A stretch of DNA of 64,000 nt, from the NCBI RefSeq assembly GCF_003339865.1, contig NZ_QPKV01000003.1, positions 496,001 to 560,000 on the forward strand, read 5' to 3'. A program made the position numbers and the translations under genes. Source of the DNA: Pedobacter chinensis (GTDB lineage: Bacteria > Bacteroidota > Bacteroidia > Sphingobacteriales > Sphingobacteriaceae). A model generated the notes under the pieces. The model saw only the letters and a program-made list of their open reading frames with translations, did no database searches and had not been told where the DNA came from. Numbering within the stretch: the first letter of the stretch is position 1; every line of letters begins with the position of its first letter. Shown here one piece after another: positions 1 to 8,199 of the stretch.

Positions 1-996
1 GTTGCCGTTGCTGGCGATGTAAATGCTGCGAGCATAAATCCATCAAAACTTGCTTTTCTTGATAAACCTTACGGATTTTCCATATCCTATAGCCCCTGGC
101 TAAAAAGTTTAGTGCCGGATATCAACCTTGCTTATCTGAGCGGATTTTATAAGCTTGATGATCACAATACAATTGGCGCATCATTACGGTATTTTTCTTT
201 GGGTTCAATTCAATTGACTGATATTAATCAGCAAGATTTAGGCATTGCAAACCCCAATGAACTGGCCTTCGATGTTTCTTTTGCCAAAAGTTTTGGCGAA
301 GAGTTTTCTTTAGGATCCTCATTGAGGTATATTTATTCGAACCTGGCATCTGGCCAGCTATCTTCATCAGGACAGGTACATGGAGGTAATGCAGTGGCGG
401 TTGATGTTTCCGGATTGTATAAAACTTCCACAACTATGTTTGGTAAGCAGGCAATCCTTTCTGCCGGGGCAAATATCTCTAATATTGGCACAAAAATGAG
501 TTATTCTGATGGTGGAGAGAATTTTTTCCTGCCAACAAACTTTAAACTCGGTGGTGCTTCAACCATTACGGTTGACGATTATAGTACATTTACATTGGCC
601 CTGGATTTTAATAAATTACTTGTGCCTACGCAACCCATTTATGATTCAAATAATAATATTGTGAGTGGCAAAGACCCTAACAGGTCTGTTCCTGCCGGTA
701 TTTTTGGCTCCTTTAGTGATGCTCCGGGTGGATTTAGCGAAGAACTTAAAGAAGTGGGGATATCCACCGGTATAGAATATTGGTACAATCAACAATTTGC
801 TTTAAGAGCAGGTTATAATTACCAAAGTCCAATGAAAGGTGATAGCCGTTATTTTACTTTAGGTTTAGGCTTGAAATACAACGTCTTTAACATAGATTTC
901 TCTTATTTATTGGCAAATGCCCAAACAAGTCCCCTTGCCAATACCTTACGTTTTGGTCTTTTGTTTAACTTTGGTGATAAGAAAATTGTTAAGTAA
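1..996 (+). CDS. porV: Type IX secretion outer-membrane protein PorV (5' partial)
   Basis: The reading frame is open from the first base, so the signal peptide and N-terminus lie outside the window. About 331 residues are visible. PorV is a 14-strand FadL-like beta-barrel that shuttles type IX secretion cargo to the PorU sortase on the cell surface. The sequence shows repeated amphipathic beta strands, an INPSKLAFLD segment followed by YSPWL and DINLAYL, the LRYFSLGSI strand, SNIGTKMSYSDGG and a FTLALDFNKLLVPT strand, all typical of the PorV/PorQ family and closer to PorV than PorQ. It ends with an aromatic barrel strand (LRFGLLFNFG), as expected for an outer-membrane protein. The gene lies 82 nt upstream of ispF on the same strand and could share its transcript. 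Family assignment is by recognition of the motifs, not by search. Confidence 0.9.
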   Translation, partial: VAVAGDVNAASINPSKLAFLDKPYGFSISYSPWLKSLVPDINLAYLSGFYKLDDHNTIGASLRYFSLGSIQLTDINQQDLGIANPNELAFDVSFAKSFGEEFSLGSSLRYIYSNLASGQLSSSGQVHGGNAVAVDVSGLYKTSTTMFGKQAILSAGANISNIGTKMSYSDGGENFFLPTNFKLGGASTITVDDYSTFTLALDFNKLLVPTQPIYDSNNNIVSGKDPNRSVPAGIFGSFSDAPGGFSEELKEVGISTGIEYWYNQQFALRAGYNYQSPMKGDSRYFTLGLGLKYNVFNIDFSYLLANAQTSPLANTLRFGLLFNFGDKKIVK

Positions 997-1078
997 TAGC
1001 ATTACCGCTTGCATTGGTCGTTTGTAATTTCCAGTTTCCCATTAATCAGTTAGCAATTAAAACTTCATAAAATTTACT

Positions 1079-1558
1079 ATGAAAATTAGAGTAGGCTTTG
1101 GCTTTGATGTACACCAATTAAAAGATCAACATCCATTTGTTATAGGTGGAGTAACTTTAGCACATCATAAAGGTGCTTTTGGTCATTCAGATGCTGATGT
1201 TTTACTTCATGCCATTTGCGATGCGCTTTTAGGTGCCGCAAATCTGCGCGATATCGGTTTCCATTTTAAAAATACTGATGATAAATGGAAAGGAATAAGC
1301 AGTTTAATTCTATTAAAAGAAACGGTCAAATTACTGGCAGATAAGGGTTGGCAAGTAGGAAACATCGATGCCATGCTCTGCCTGGAGGCACCAAAAATTA
1401 ATCCTCATATTCCAGCCATGCAGGAAAATATTGCAAAGGCCATCGGAATATCAATTGAAGATATTTCTATTAAAGCCACTACTAACGAAACCATGGGCTT
1501 TATAGGAAGAGAAGAGGGAGTAACCGCCTACGCCGTTTGTTTAATTGAAAAAAATTAG
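1079..1558 (+). CDS. ispF: 2-C-methyl-D-erythritol 2,4-cyclodiphosphate synthase
   Basis: This 159-residue protein is the MEP-pathway cyclase that converts CDP-methylerythritol 2-phosphate to the cyclic diphosphate and CMP, acting as a cytosolic homotrimer. The metal ligands are visible: D10 and H12 in the GFGFDVHQL motif, and H44 in GHSDADVLLHA. The later ATTNE-GFIGREEG block is the conserved C-terminal signature near the subunit interface. The length is normal for the family and the ATG is the only plausible start. The gene is tail to tail with the next one, sharing 4 nt at their ends. No frameshift or missing catalytic residue is seen. Confidence 0.97.
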   Translation: MKIRVGFGFDVHQLKDQHPFVIGGVTLAHHKGAFGHSDADVLLHAICDALLGAANLRDIGFHFKNTDDKWKGISSLILLKETVKLLADKGWQVGNIDAMLCLEAPKINPHIPAMQENIAKAIGISIEDISIKATTNETMGFIGREEGVTAYAVCLIEKN

Positions 1559-2025
1559 TGCCTTATGGTGTTTTGCCTTGCCGCCAATAAAGAAATGGGT
1601 AAACCAATACAAAGGATCAGGACGATACAGTTGATAACCGCCCTTTCAATATTGAACTTTCCATGAGGAATTGGAGTCAAAGGTACAACCAATAAGTTCA
1701 TTATTGACCAAACGATGATTCCGTAAACAATACCTGCAATTATCTTTTGCTTTTTTAATAAAACCGAATCTATTGAAACAATCATATAGATATTTACAAA
1801 AATAAAAGTGATAAAGTAGTGTAGCAGTAGCCCTGCCAAAACCATTTTCGACCCACCTTCAAAGGCTGTTTTACCGAAAATGGCACTGACTATATATTGA
1901 AATGTTGATGCAAATTTCATTTTAGCTAAAAAAATCACAGCTGCAAGTCCATCCAATGTTCCTGCAATAAGAGTGATTACAAAAATATGCTTAACGAATG
2001 ATGGATTTTGATAAGGATTTTTCAT
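1555..2025 (-). CDS. Four-helix membrane protein of unknown function
   Basis: The protein has 156 residues and about four hydrophobic helices, at roughly 13-33, 60-82, 94-115 and 128-148, with a short charged C-terminus. The ATG at 2025 is preferred over an in-frame TTG two codons upstream. The pattern, with GTLDGLAA in the first helix and PIPHGKFN before the last, resembles the small YagU/DUF1440-like membrane proteins found in Bacteroidota, but I cannot assign a function. Its 3' end overlaps that of ispF by 4 nt. It appears to be monocistronic. Confidence 0.75.
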   Translation of the reverse strand: MKNPYQNPSFVKHIFVITLIAGTLDGLAAVIFLAKMKFASTFQYIVSAIFGKTAFEGGSKMVLAGLLLHYFITFIFVNIYMIVSIDSVLLKKQKIIAGIVYGIIVWSIMNLLVVPLTPIPHGKFNIERAVINCIVLILCIGLPISLLAARQNTIRH

Positions 2026-2247
2026 TATCAATAATAATAAAATTATTTGTTTGTTGGAGCGCTGTTCGTTGATTTCAGTACTCTAACTGAAGATAGAGCT
2101 TAAGGTACTGCCACGAATTAGCTGCAAGATAGTTGGAGATCCGTGTTGTAAAATAAACTGCAACGCTACCTTGAATGCCTGAGCTTAGTCGAAAGACAGC
2201 CTAAAGAAATATATCGTTTCAATCAGGGCTATAGACTTCTGCGAACA

Positions 2248-2290
2248 CAAAAAAGCCGGCAAATTTTATATAAATGCCGGCTCAAAAAAA
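2248..2290 (-). terminator. Rho-independent terminator of the pirin gene
   Basis: A perfect 7-bp stem AGCCGGC/GCCGGCT with a 14-nt A+T loop is followed on the minus strand by a run of T. It lies about 20 nt beyond the pirin stop codon. The plus strand also carries an A-run before and after the stem, so bidirectional function is possible. Confidence 0.8.
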
Positions 2291-2311
2291 TATAAATTAA
2301 TTAAACGTGTT

Positions 2312-3181
2312 TTATTCTTCCAGATAACCAAATCTACCTTGATTATAATCTTCAATAGCCTGGTGTATTTCTGCTTCCGTGTTCATTAAAAAAGGTCCGT
2401 ATTGAACAATAGGTTCATTAATTGGTTCGCCACTTAGAATTAATACAATACTATTTTCCAGTGCTTCTACTTCAATTTTTTCTCCTTCATTTTTAAAATG
2501 AACAAAGCTGTTCACTTCAGCAATTTGATTATGATTGATTTTTATTTTACCCTCAATAACCATGAAGCCGGTGTTGTAATGCTCCGGGAAATTAAAAAAT
2601 GCTTTTCCGTTTTTATTTAACCTCGCATTGTACAATTCTATTGAAGTGAATGTATTGGCATTGCCTTTTGTTCCCTGATAGTTACCTGCAATGATTTCAA
2701 TTTTTCCGCCATGATCAGGTAATATAAAGGTTGCCATATCAGCCTGCTTAATTGCCTGATAGTCTGGTTTGCTCATTTTGTTTTTTGCCGGGAGATTAAC
2801 CCAAAGCTGCACCATTTGGAAAGGGCCGCCATTTAAGCTATAATTTTCTTCATGGTATTCTTTATGGAGTACGCCGCTTCCCGCAGTCATCCATTGAACA
2901 TCACCAGGGTAAATGACGCCACTGTTACCTGAGCTATCATGATGAGCAACCGCTCCATGATAAGCAATAGTAACGGTTTCAAAACCTCTGTGAGGATGAA
3001 CGCCAACTCCCCGAGGTTCTTTTCTGGCAGAAAAATCGATTTTCGAGCCATAATCCATCAGGAAAAAGGGATTCATATCAATTTTATATCCCCCTGGGAA
3101 AAAATTATGAACTCTAAACCCATCACCTACCATGTGTGGGGCCGGAGCTTTTAATACGCTATTTACTTCTTTTATTTCCAT
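2312..3181 (-). CDS. Pirin family protein
   Basis: This 289-residue bicupin belongs to the pirin family, iron-binding proteins some of which act as quercetin 2,3-dioxygenases. The four N-terminal cupin metal ligands are all present: H62 and H64 in GVHPHRGFETV, and H106 and E108 in GVLHKEYH. The spacing matches that of characterised pirins. The conserved DPF-like segment appears as MNPFFLMDY near residue 36. The C-terminal cupin (about 180-285) lacks obvious metal ligands, which is normal. The gene is followed by the terminator at 2248-2290 and preceded by the YceI gene 62 nt upstream on the same strand, so the two may be cotranscribed. The physiological substrate cannot be told from sequence. 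Confidence 0.93.
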   Translation of the reverse strand: MEIKEVNSVLKAPAPHMVGDGFRVHNFFPGGYKIDMNPFFLMDYGSKIDFSARKEPRGVGVHPHRGFETVTIAYHGAVAHHDSSGNSGVIYPGDVQWMTAGSGVLHKEYHEENYSLNGGPFQMVQLWVNLPAKNKMSKPDYQAIKQADMATFILPDHGGKIEIIAGNYQGTKGNANTFTSIELYNARLNKNGKAFFNFPEHYNTGFMVIEGKIKINHNQIAEVNSFVHFKNEGEKIEVEALENSIVLILSGEPINEPIVQYGPFLMNTEAEIHQAIEDYNQGRFGYLEE

Positions 3182-3243
3182 TACCTTTAATTTTTAAGGC
3201 ATGGGGTTAAGTGCATAGTGATCCATGCACTTAACTCAACGCT

Positions 3244-3774
3244 TTATGCTTGTTTTACAAACTGTAATTCTCCTAATAAACGAACTTCTTCGCTTACCAT
3301 AACACCACCGGTTTCTAAAGCAGCATTCCAGGTTAAACCAAAATCAGAACGATTGATTTTTCCACTTAAAGTGAACCCTGCTTTTGTATTTCCCCATGGA
3401 TCTGTGGCAATACCGCCAAATTCTGCGGTTAATTTTACCGGCTTAGTTTCGCCTTTAATCGTTAAATCGCCTTTAACAATATAATCATCGCCGTCTTTTT
3501 CAACTGAAGTGGATTTGAACTCAATGTGTGCAAATTTTTCGGTGTCAAAGAAATCGCCGCTTTTTAAATGATTATCGCGATCTGTATTTCCCGTATCTAA
3601 TGAATCGATATCGCCTTTAAATGAAATTTCTGCGGTTTCGAATTCATCGCCCTCAGATGTTAATTCTGCTGAGAAAGATTTTAAGCTACCTGTAACGGTA
3701 GTGATCATTAAATGTTTTACTTTAAATTGTAATTCGCTGTGGGTTGGATCTAAAATCCATTTTGTAGTTGCCAT
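3244..3774 (-). CDS. YceI family lipocalin-like protein
   Basis: The protein has 176 residues and forms one YceI domain, a beta-barrel with a long hydrophobic cavity that binds polyisoprenoid lipids. It begins directly with the domain motif (WILDPTHSELQFKVKHL) and has no signal peptide, so it should be the cytosolic type common in Bacteroidota. Further family marks are the DRDNHLKSGDFFD segment near residue 60 and the WGNTKAGFTLSGKINRSDFGL block near 125. It lies upstream of the pirin gene, 62 nt away, and has its own -7 box at 3811-3818. Confidence 0.93.
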   Translation of the reverse strand: MATTKWILDPTHSELQFKVKHLMITTVTGSLKSFSAELTSEGDEFETAEISFKGDIDSLDTGNTDRDNHLKSGDFFDTEKFAHIEFKSTSVEKDGDDYIVKGDLTIKGETKPVKLTAEFGGIATDPWGNTKAGFTLSGKINRSDFGLTWNAALETGGVMVSEEVRLLGELQFVKQA

Positions 3775-3810
3775 ATCTTTTTGTTTTTGAGATGTTTAAT
3801 ATTTACAACA

Positions 3811-3818
3811 CAAAAGTA
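3811..3818 (-). promoter_or_regulatory. -7 promoter element of the YceI gene
   Basis: The minus strand reads TACTTTTG, an exact match to the Bacteroidota -7 consensus TAnnTTTG, 36 nt before the YceI start codon. I find no clear TTTG -33 box at the usual distance. Confidence 0.55.
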
Positions 3819-3989
3819 CAGCACAGGTTTTGACTGGGAATTGATGTATGTTAATTAATGAGTAGGATTTAAAGATGATGGGATTTTCATGATCAAGTTT
3901 GATAGAGCTAAAGAATAATAAGATTTAAACAGTGTTTGTTTGAAGAAACGATCTCCTAAACCCTGAAATCAATTAAAATCATGATCTAT

Positions 3990-4577
3990 TTAGGGCCTGA
4001 AATGTTTATTGGCCAATTCTTTTCTTACGCGACTTAAAGATTCAGGTGTGATCCCTAAGTAAGATGCAATCATCCACTGTGGAACGCGTAAAGTGAGGTT
4101 TGGATAAAGTTTAATGAAATCCAGATAACGTTCTTCGGCAGTTGCACTTAAAAGCATATTAATTCTTCGCTGCATAAAACGAATGGAATTATTGAGCAAT
4201 CTGATGTGCATGGGTTGTAAACAAGGTACTTTTATTGCTGCCTGTTCTATAAAATCATTAGGCATTAATACCGTTTCGGTTGCCTCAATCGCATCAATAA
4301 AAAATATCGATGCTTCATTATTCATGTTATTCCGATCAGAAATTAACCAGTTTTCGGGTGCAAACTGGAGAATATGTTCTTTGCCTTTAGTATCAATAGA
4401 GTATGCTCTCAGCAAACCTTTACAAACAAAAAAGCCATGTTTGCTAATGTCGCCGGTATATTGAATGATTTCATTTTTTTCGAATTTCTTTACTTTCAAA
4501 TCAGCAGAAATGCTGTCGAATTGTTCATCAGTTATCTGTATTTTTTCCTTGAGATAATTTTTGAACTGATCAATCAT
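3990..4577 (-). CDS. Crp/Fnr family transcriptional regulator
   Basis: This 195-residue protein has a cyclic-nucleotide-binding-like beta-roll (about 20-110, with FEKNEIIQYTGD and HGFFVCKGLLRAY) and a C-terminal winged helix (about 150-190, RVPQWMIASYLGITPESLSRVR). This is the common Bacteroidota type of Crp/Fnr protein, in which the effector is usually unknown. No cysteine cluster for an Fe-S centre is present. It follows the FeoB-associated gene by 7 nt on the same strand, so the two are probably cotranscribed. Its targets cannot be inferred. Confidence 0.9.
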   Translation of the reverse strand: MIDQFKNYLKEKIQITDEQFDSISADLKVKKFEKNEIIQYTGDISKHGFFVCKGLLRAYSIDTKGKEHILQFAPENWLISDRNNMNNEASIFFIDAIEATETVLMPNDFIEQAAIKVPCLQPMHIRLLNNSIRFMQRRINMLLSATAEERYLDFIKLYPNLTLRVPQWMIASYLGITPESLSRVRKELANKHFRP

Positions 4578-4584
4578 AAAGAAA

Positions 4585-4743
4585 TTACTTTTTAGCAGGC
4601 TTAATATCAGAAAAATCTACGCCACACTTGCAATTGCCACCACAGCCATCTTTCTTAACCTTTAAAGATTTATAAACCATACGGCCAACATATATCAATG
4701 CAACCGCAAAAAGTAAAAAGACTAAAATGGTTTGAATATTCAT
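4585..4743 (-). CDS. FeoB-associated Cys-rich membrane protein
   Basis: The peptide has 52 residues: an N-terminal transmembrane helix (about 3-20) followed by a basic stretch and a cysteine cluster (GCGGNCKCG). This is the layout of the FeoB-associated Cys-rich membrane family, small proteins often found beside ferrous-iron transporters. No feoA or feoB is visible within the window, so an iron role is only inferred. The ATG at 4743 is chosen because upstream codons run into the neighbouring gene and because a -7 box sits just before it. The Crp-type regulator follows 7 nt downstream. Confidence 0.8.
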   Translation of the reverse strand: MNIQTILVFLLFAVALIYVGRMVYKSLKVKKDGCGGNCKCGVDFSDIKPAKK

Positions 4744-4747
4744 AATA

Positions 4748-4755
4748 CAAATATA
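4748..4755 (-). promoter_or_regulatory. -7 promoter element directly before the Cys-rich peptide gene
   Basis: The minus strand reads TATATTTG, an exact TAnnTTTG match, with only 4 nt between its last base and the ATG at 4743. Transcription would then begin about 1 nt before the start codon, giving a practically leaderless mRNA. The -33 region is weak. Confidence 0.55.
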
Positions 4756-4853
4756 AGCTGCTTTTGGATTTTTGATTTCAGTTGAATGTAAAAAGGCAGA
4801 TTGTCTGCAGATTAAATGATTGCTAAAATAATCAGCGAATCTGAGGCTAAAAA

Positions 4854-6041
4854 CTATTCTTCCATAAAACCAACAGTTCCACCAACCCAATCAAAATTTG
4901 CATTATAGCGAACGCCGATCATTTTACCCCTGCTTAATCTTGCAAGGTTAATGCAAAGCTGCGGTTCTCCGCCATCGGGCCATAAATACATGATTCTGAT
5001 TTCTGCTTTTACACCACCATCAGGAGATTGAACAGCTGGCTCGTAAGTTACTTTTCGTTGTAAAATCCAGTTTTCAGGGTCAGGAATGTTTTTGATATCT
5101 GTTTCCGTAACATCAATAATCACACCCATTCCTGCAAAAGAGAAAAGCGGTTTTAAAACGTAATTTTCCAAATCGGCAGGAATGGTTTTTACCTCATTTA
5201 GGAAACGGGTTTCAGGAACAAATTCACTTTTTAGAAATGGCATCGTGTATTTACTGATCCGATAGAACCAGTTTGGATGAGTTACCCATTCTATTTCCAG
5301 TTCTTCTCTGGGATCGAAACTGTTTTTGAATATTTCCGTGTTGTCTGCAATTTCATCAAATATTAAACGGTTGTAAATTCTTTTTAACTGAATTTGCCGG
5401 CCATTTTCTTCATAAAATAATTGCTTTCCAACTTTCTTAATATCTTCCAAAGCGAGAATTTTGATACCTAGCATTTTCTGGGTAACAAAGAAATCGATGG
5501 CAGTTTTTTGGCTTGGTGCGTCAACGTCCATTAAAGCCACTTCATGCGGCTGGTGGTTTCCAATGATGACCTCTTTAAAAAGCTTAATATATTTTTCTTC
5601 ATCAAAACCATTTAAGAAATGATTGGTTGAATTATCGATTTCAAAACATTCACGATAGGTGTTTGCTAAATGAATCTGAAAGCCATAAAGCGATGGAAAG
5701 CCTTGCATTTCAATTAACATTGGCGTTAACTCGCCTGCTTCATTTTTACAAATACCGAAATCGAAAGTTAAAAAATGGGGTTGTTCATTCTCGTCAGGTA
5801 CATTCCAATCTGAAGGGATTGATTTTTGTGTGAGTTCCTTAAAATTCGGTTGTTTAATCAGACTAATGATTTCTTCTCCTGCTGCAATTAATTTTTCTTT
5901 CAGCTCTTTAGGAACAAAGATAGGTGTTTCTGCAACCCTGAAAGGTATTTCTGGATAACCAGCCTCCAGCTTCTGCATAAAGTTCTGGTATTTCTCTGCA
6001 GTGAATTGCTGATTATATTTTTGACGTTGAGCAGATATCAT
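4854..6041 (-). CDS. Divergent ATP-grasp-like protein
   Basis: This 395-residue protein is not one I can name. Its C-terminal third looks like the catalytic half of an ATP-grasp ligase. The segment YVLKPLFSFAGMGV (about residue 290) resembles the lysine-bearing strand and glycine loop. WILQRKV (about 325) resembles the adenine hinge. AEIRIMYLW and INLARLSRGKMIGVRYN (about 345-380) hold the expected arginine and asparagine positions. The N-terminal half, with LTFDFG and LIEMQGFPSLYGFQ, has no domain I recognise. It is the last gene of the minus-strand set coding for two other ligases and an amidotransferase-like protein. It is separated from them by 195 nt containing a long inverted repeat. 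Ligase activity on a carboxylate is inferred. Confidence 0.75.
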   Translation of the reverse strand: MISAQRQKYNQQFTAEKYQNFMQKLEAGYPEIPFRVAETPIFVPKELKEKLIAAGEEIISLIKQPNFKELTQKSIPSDWNVPDENEQPHFLTFDFGICKNEAGELTPMLIEMQGFPSLYGFQIHLANTYRECFEIDNSTNHFLNGFDEEKYIKLFKEVIIGNHQPHEVALMDVDAPSQKTAIDFFVTQKMLGIKILALEDIKKVGKQLFYEENGRQIQLKRIYNRLIFDEIADNTEIFKNSFDPREELEIEWVTHPNWFYRISKYTMPFLKSEFVPETRFLNEVKTIPADLENYVLKPLFSFAGMGVIIDVTETDIKNIPDPENWILQRKVTYEPAVQSPDGGVKAEIRIMYLWPDGGEPQLCINLARLSRGKMIGVRYNANFDWVGGTVGFMEE

Positions 6042-6093
6042 TTGATTATTATTTTATTTCATAAATACCAATAAGTAACCTTGAAATAGTTTT

Positions 6094-6205
6094 GTCATTC
6101 TGAGCGCAGCGAAGAATCCGCAGCATAGTAGCAGAAAGTAAATCTACCGCAACCGTTAATCCTGTGGTTCTTAGGTTAGGGATTCTTCGCTGCGCTCAGA
6201 ATGAC
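6094..6205. repeat. REP-like long inverted repeat
   Basis: Two perfect 25-nt arms, at 6094-6118 and 6181-6205, face each other across a 62-nt spacer. The arm begins GTCATTCTGAGCGCAGCG. Sequences of this form are common intergenic palindromic repeats in Bacteroidota genomes. It sits between the amidotransferase-like gene and the last gene of the ligase set and has no T-run, so it is more likely a dispersed repeat than a terminator. Confidence 0.85.
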
Positions 6206-6236
6206 AATAACACAAACCTTTCTTTAATTATTGGCT

Positions 6237-7064
6237 TTAGGCCTCTTGCAAATTCCCTATTGCCTTACGCAGGAAATTTGGTAAAATAACACTTTGAGTT
6301 AATACAATTCTTGCAGGATCATCCAAACTGTTCAGCATATCCAAATACTTTTGTTCTCCATGCAAATCAATAATAGCCTTTTTCTTTTCTTCTAGTAGGA
6401 GATACATTTTCATGCCCACAGGATCTGCCTCCGGGTGGAATTGCGTGCCAATGATTTCATCAGAAAAACGGATGGACATCATGCACCTTTCCAAATTAAC
6501 ATGTTTGCGTTCTTTTTCTATTGCTAAAAGTTTAGCCCCTTTCGCTTCGAAAGCTGCAAAATCTGGTTCAATTACCTGCCAGTCTCTACTATCAACCGAG
6601 AAAAAAGGATTGGTAATGCCATCGAAAATTTCATCACTTTCTCCATCTTCTGTTAAGGTAATGGGGAAAATTCCAAAAGCATTTGAACGTCTTTCGGTAA
6701 CATTTCCCAATGCATATTTTCTACAAGCCAATTGAAAAGAATGGCAAATTAAAAACGCATATTTCTTTTGATCATCATTTGCTGCATTAAAAGCTTCAAT
6801 TTGATCTAAAAGATTAAAGAAATCATTCTCCCATTTCTCTCCCTTACTTTCAACCGGGCTGCCTGGGCCGCCACTTGAAATGTAAGCATCATATTCAATA
6901 CCTGGTATTTCGTCTTTCTGCCTTAAATCAAAAATATCAAAAGATAGATCGACATTGTTTTCGTTTCCAAAACGGGATAAAATTTCCTGAATTCCCCGCA
7001 TACCCTGATTAGGTGCACCGTTATTCATGTCAATAACGGCGACCTTTAAGCTACTTTTATCCAT
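6237..7064 (-). CDS. Class I glutamine amidotransferase-like protein
   Basis: This 275-residue protein has the class I GATase fold. The nucleophile C107 lies in FLICHSFQLACR, and the H210/E212 pair lies in GTQFHPEADP, so the catalytic triad looks intact. The oxyanion segment SSGGPGSP is at about residue 63. The elbow reads ICHSFQ rather than the usual GICLGHQ, which marks a divergent subfamily. It may hydrolyse glutamine to supply ammonia, or cut a gamma-glutamyl bond. It starts 7 nt after the GCS2-type ligase gene, which indicates cotranscription and probably a shared pathway. The substrate is unknown. Confidence 0.88.
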   Translation of the reverse strand: MDKSSLKVAVIDMNNGAPNQGMRGIQEILSRFGNENNVDLSFDIFDLRQKDEIPGIEYDAYISSGGPGSPVESKGEKWENDFFNLLDQIEAFNAANDDQKKYAFLICHSFQLACRKYALGNVTERRSNAFGIFPITLTEDGESDEIFDGITNPFFSVDSRDWQVIEPDFAAFEAKGAKLLAIEKERKHVNLERCMMSIRFSDEIIGTQFHPEADPVGMKMYLLLEEKKKAIIDLHGEQKYLDMLNSLDDPARIVLTQSVILPNFLRKAIGNLQEA

Positions 7065-7071
7065 TATAAAA

Positions 7072-8172
7072 TTACTTTGCGCCTATAAGTGTTTGAGTAG
7101 TAATGTAATCTACCACCGATTCAAAGTTACCAGTTTGTTGGTAAACTGCCAACTGCCTATCTGCGCCAGTACCATGTTCCAATATTTTATGGACGTAATT
7201 GATATCATTTCTACAGCCTAATTCATCAACCACATCATCAACAAAATCCAATAACTCCAAAATAAGGTTACGGCAATTCACTTCCATTTCTTTACCAAAA
7301 TCAATTAAGTTTCCGTCTATTCCATAACGTGCCGCACGCCATTTGTTTTCGTTAATCAGTGCTCTTGAATAGCTGATAAATTCCATGTTTTGCAAGCGGA
7401 GTTTGTAAAGTTTGGCGCATAAAGCCTGGAATAAAGCCGTAAATGCCATGGTTTCATCAATCAACATCGGGCAATCGCAAATGCGAAATTCAACGGTGTC
7501 GAAGAATGGATGCACGCGAATATCCCACCAGATCTTTTTCGCATTATCCATGCAATTGGTTTTGATCAGCAACTTTACATAGTTGTCATAATCTTCAATG
7601 CTGTTGAAAATATCAGGAATGCCAGTGCGTGGAAACTTATCAAAAATCTTGGTCCTAAAAGATTTATAACCCGTATTTCTCGATTCCCAAAAAGGAGAAT
7701 TGGTTGACAAAGCAAATACATGGGGTAAGAAATACCGAACCTGATTTGCAATATGTATGGCCAATTCGCGAGATTGAAAACCTACATGTACATGTAAACC
7801 AAAAATCAGGTTAGAACGGGCTGCTTCCTGTAGCTCGTTTACAATTTCATTATAACGTGGGTGTTCTGTGATCAGTTGTTTTTCCCAATGTGAAAATGGG
7901 TGAGTGCCAGCTGCACCTATTCTTAATCCTTGTTCGCCCGCAAGTTGTGAAACGGTATATCTCAATTGAGAAATTTCTTTACGGGCCTCTTCTGTTGTTC
8001 TGCAAATGCCTGTGCCAACCTCCACCACTGCCTGGTGCATTTCTGCTTTAACCTGATCTTTGTGTATTTTCTGTGCAGCTTCAACAATTTTTTGGTCATG
8101 CGAGGTAAGCTCCCTGGTAACGGGATCAATTACCATGTATTCTTCCTCTATGCCCAGTGTAAATTCATTCAT
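7072..8172 (-). CDS. Carboxylate-amine ligase, GCS2/YbdK family
   Basis: The protein has 366 residues. It belongs to the glutamate-cysteine ligase family 2, which is related to glutamine synthetase and forms amide bonds through an acyl-phosphate. The N-terminal motif LGIEEEYMVID (about residue 6) carries the metal-binding glutamates. The HVHVGF block (about 126) and the segment WWDIRVHP-VEFRICD (about 215-230) are further family marks. Length is normal. Real gamma-glutamylcysteine synthesis is not assured, because many members act on other substrates. It lies between an ATP-grasp gene (27 nt upstream) and an amidotransferase-like gene (7 nt downstream), a tight set suggesting stepwise amide-bond chemistry on one metabolite. 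Confidence 0.93.
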   Translation of the reverse strand: MNEFTLGIEEEYMVIDPVTRELTSHDQKIVEAAQKIHKDQVKAEMHQAVVEVGTGICRTTEEARKEISQLRYTVSQLAGEQGLRIGAAGTHPFSHWEKQLITEHPRYNEIVNELQEAARSNLIFGLHVHVGFQSRELAIHIANQVRYFLPHVFALSTNSPFWESRNTGYKSFRTKIFDKFPRTGIPDIFNSIEDYDNYVKLLIKTNCMDNAKKIWWDIRVHPFFDTVEFRICDCPMLIDETMAFTALFQALCAKLYKLRLQNMEFISYSRALINENKWRAARYGIDGNLIDFGKEMEVNCRNLILELLDFVDDVVDELGCRNDINYVHKILEHGTGADRQLAVYQQTGNFESVVDYITTQTLIGAK

Positions 8173-8199
8173 TTTAGTAATATTTGGTTAAAATCCCTT

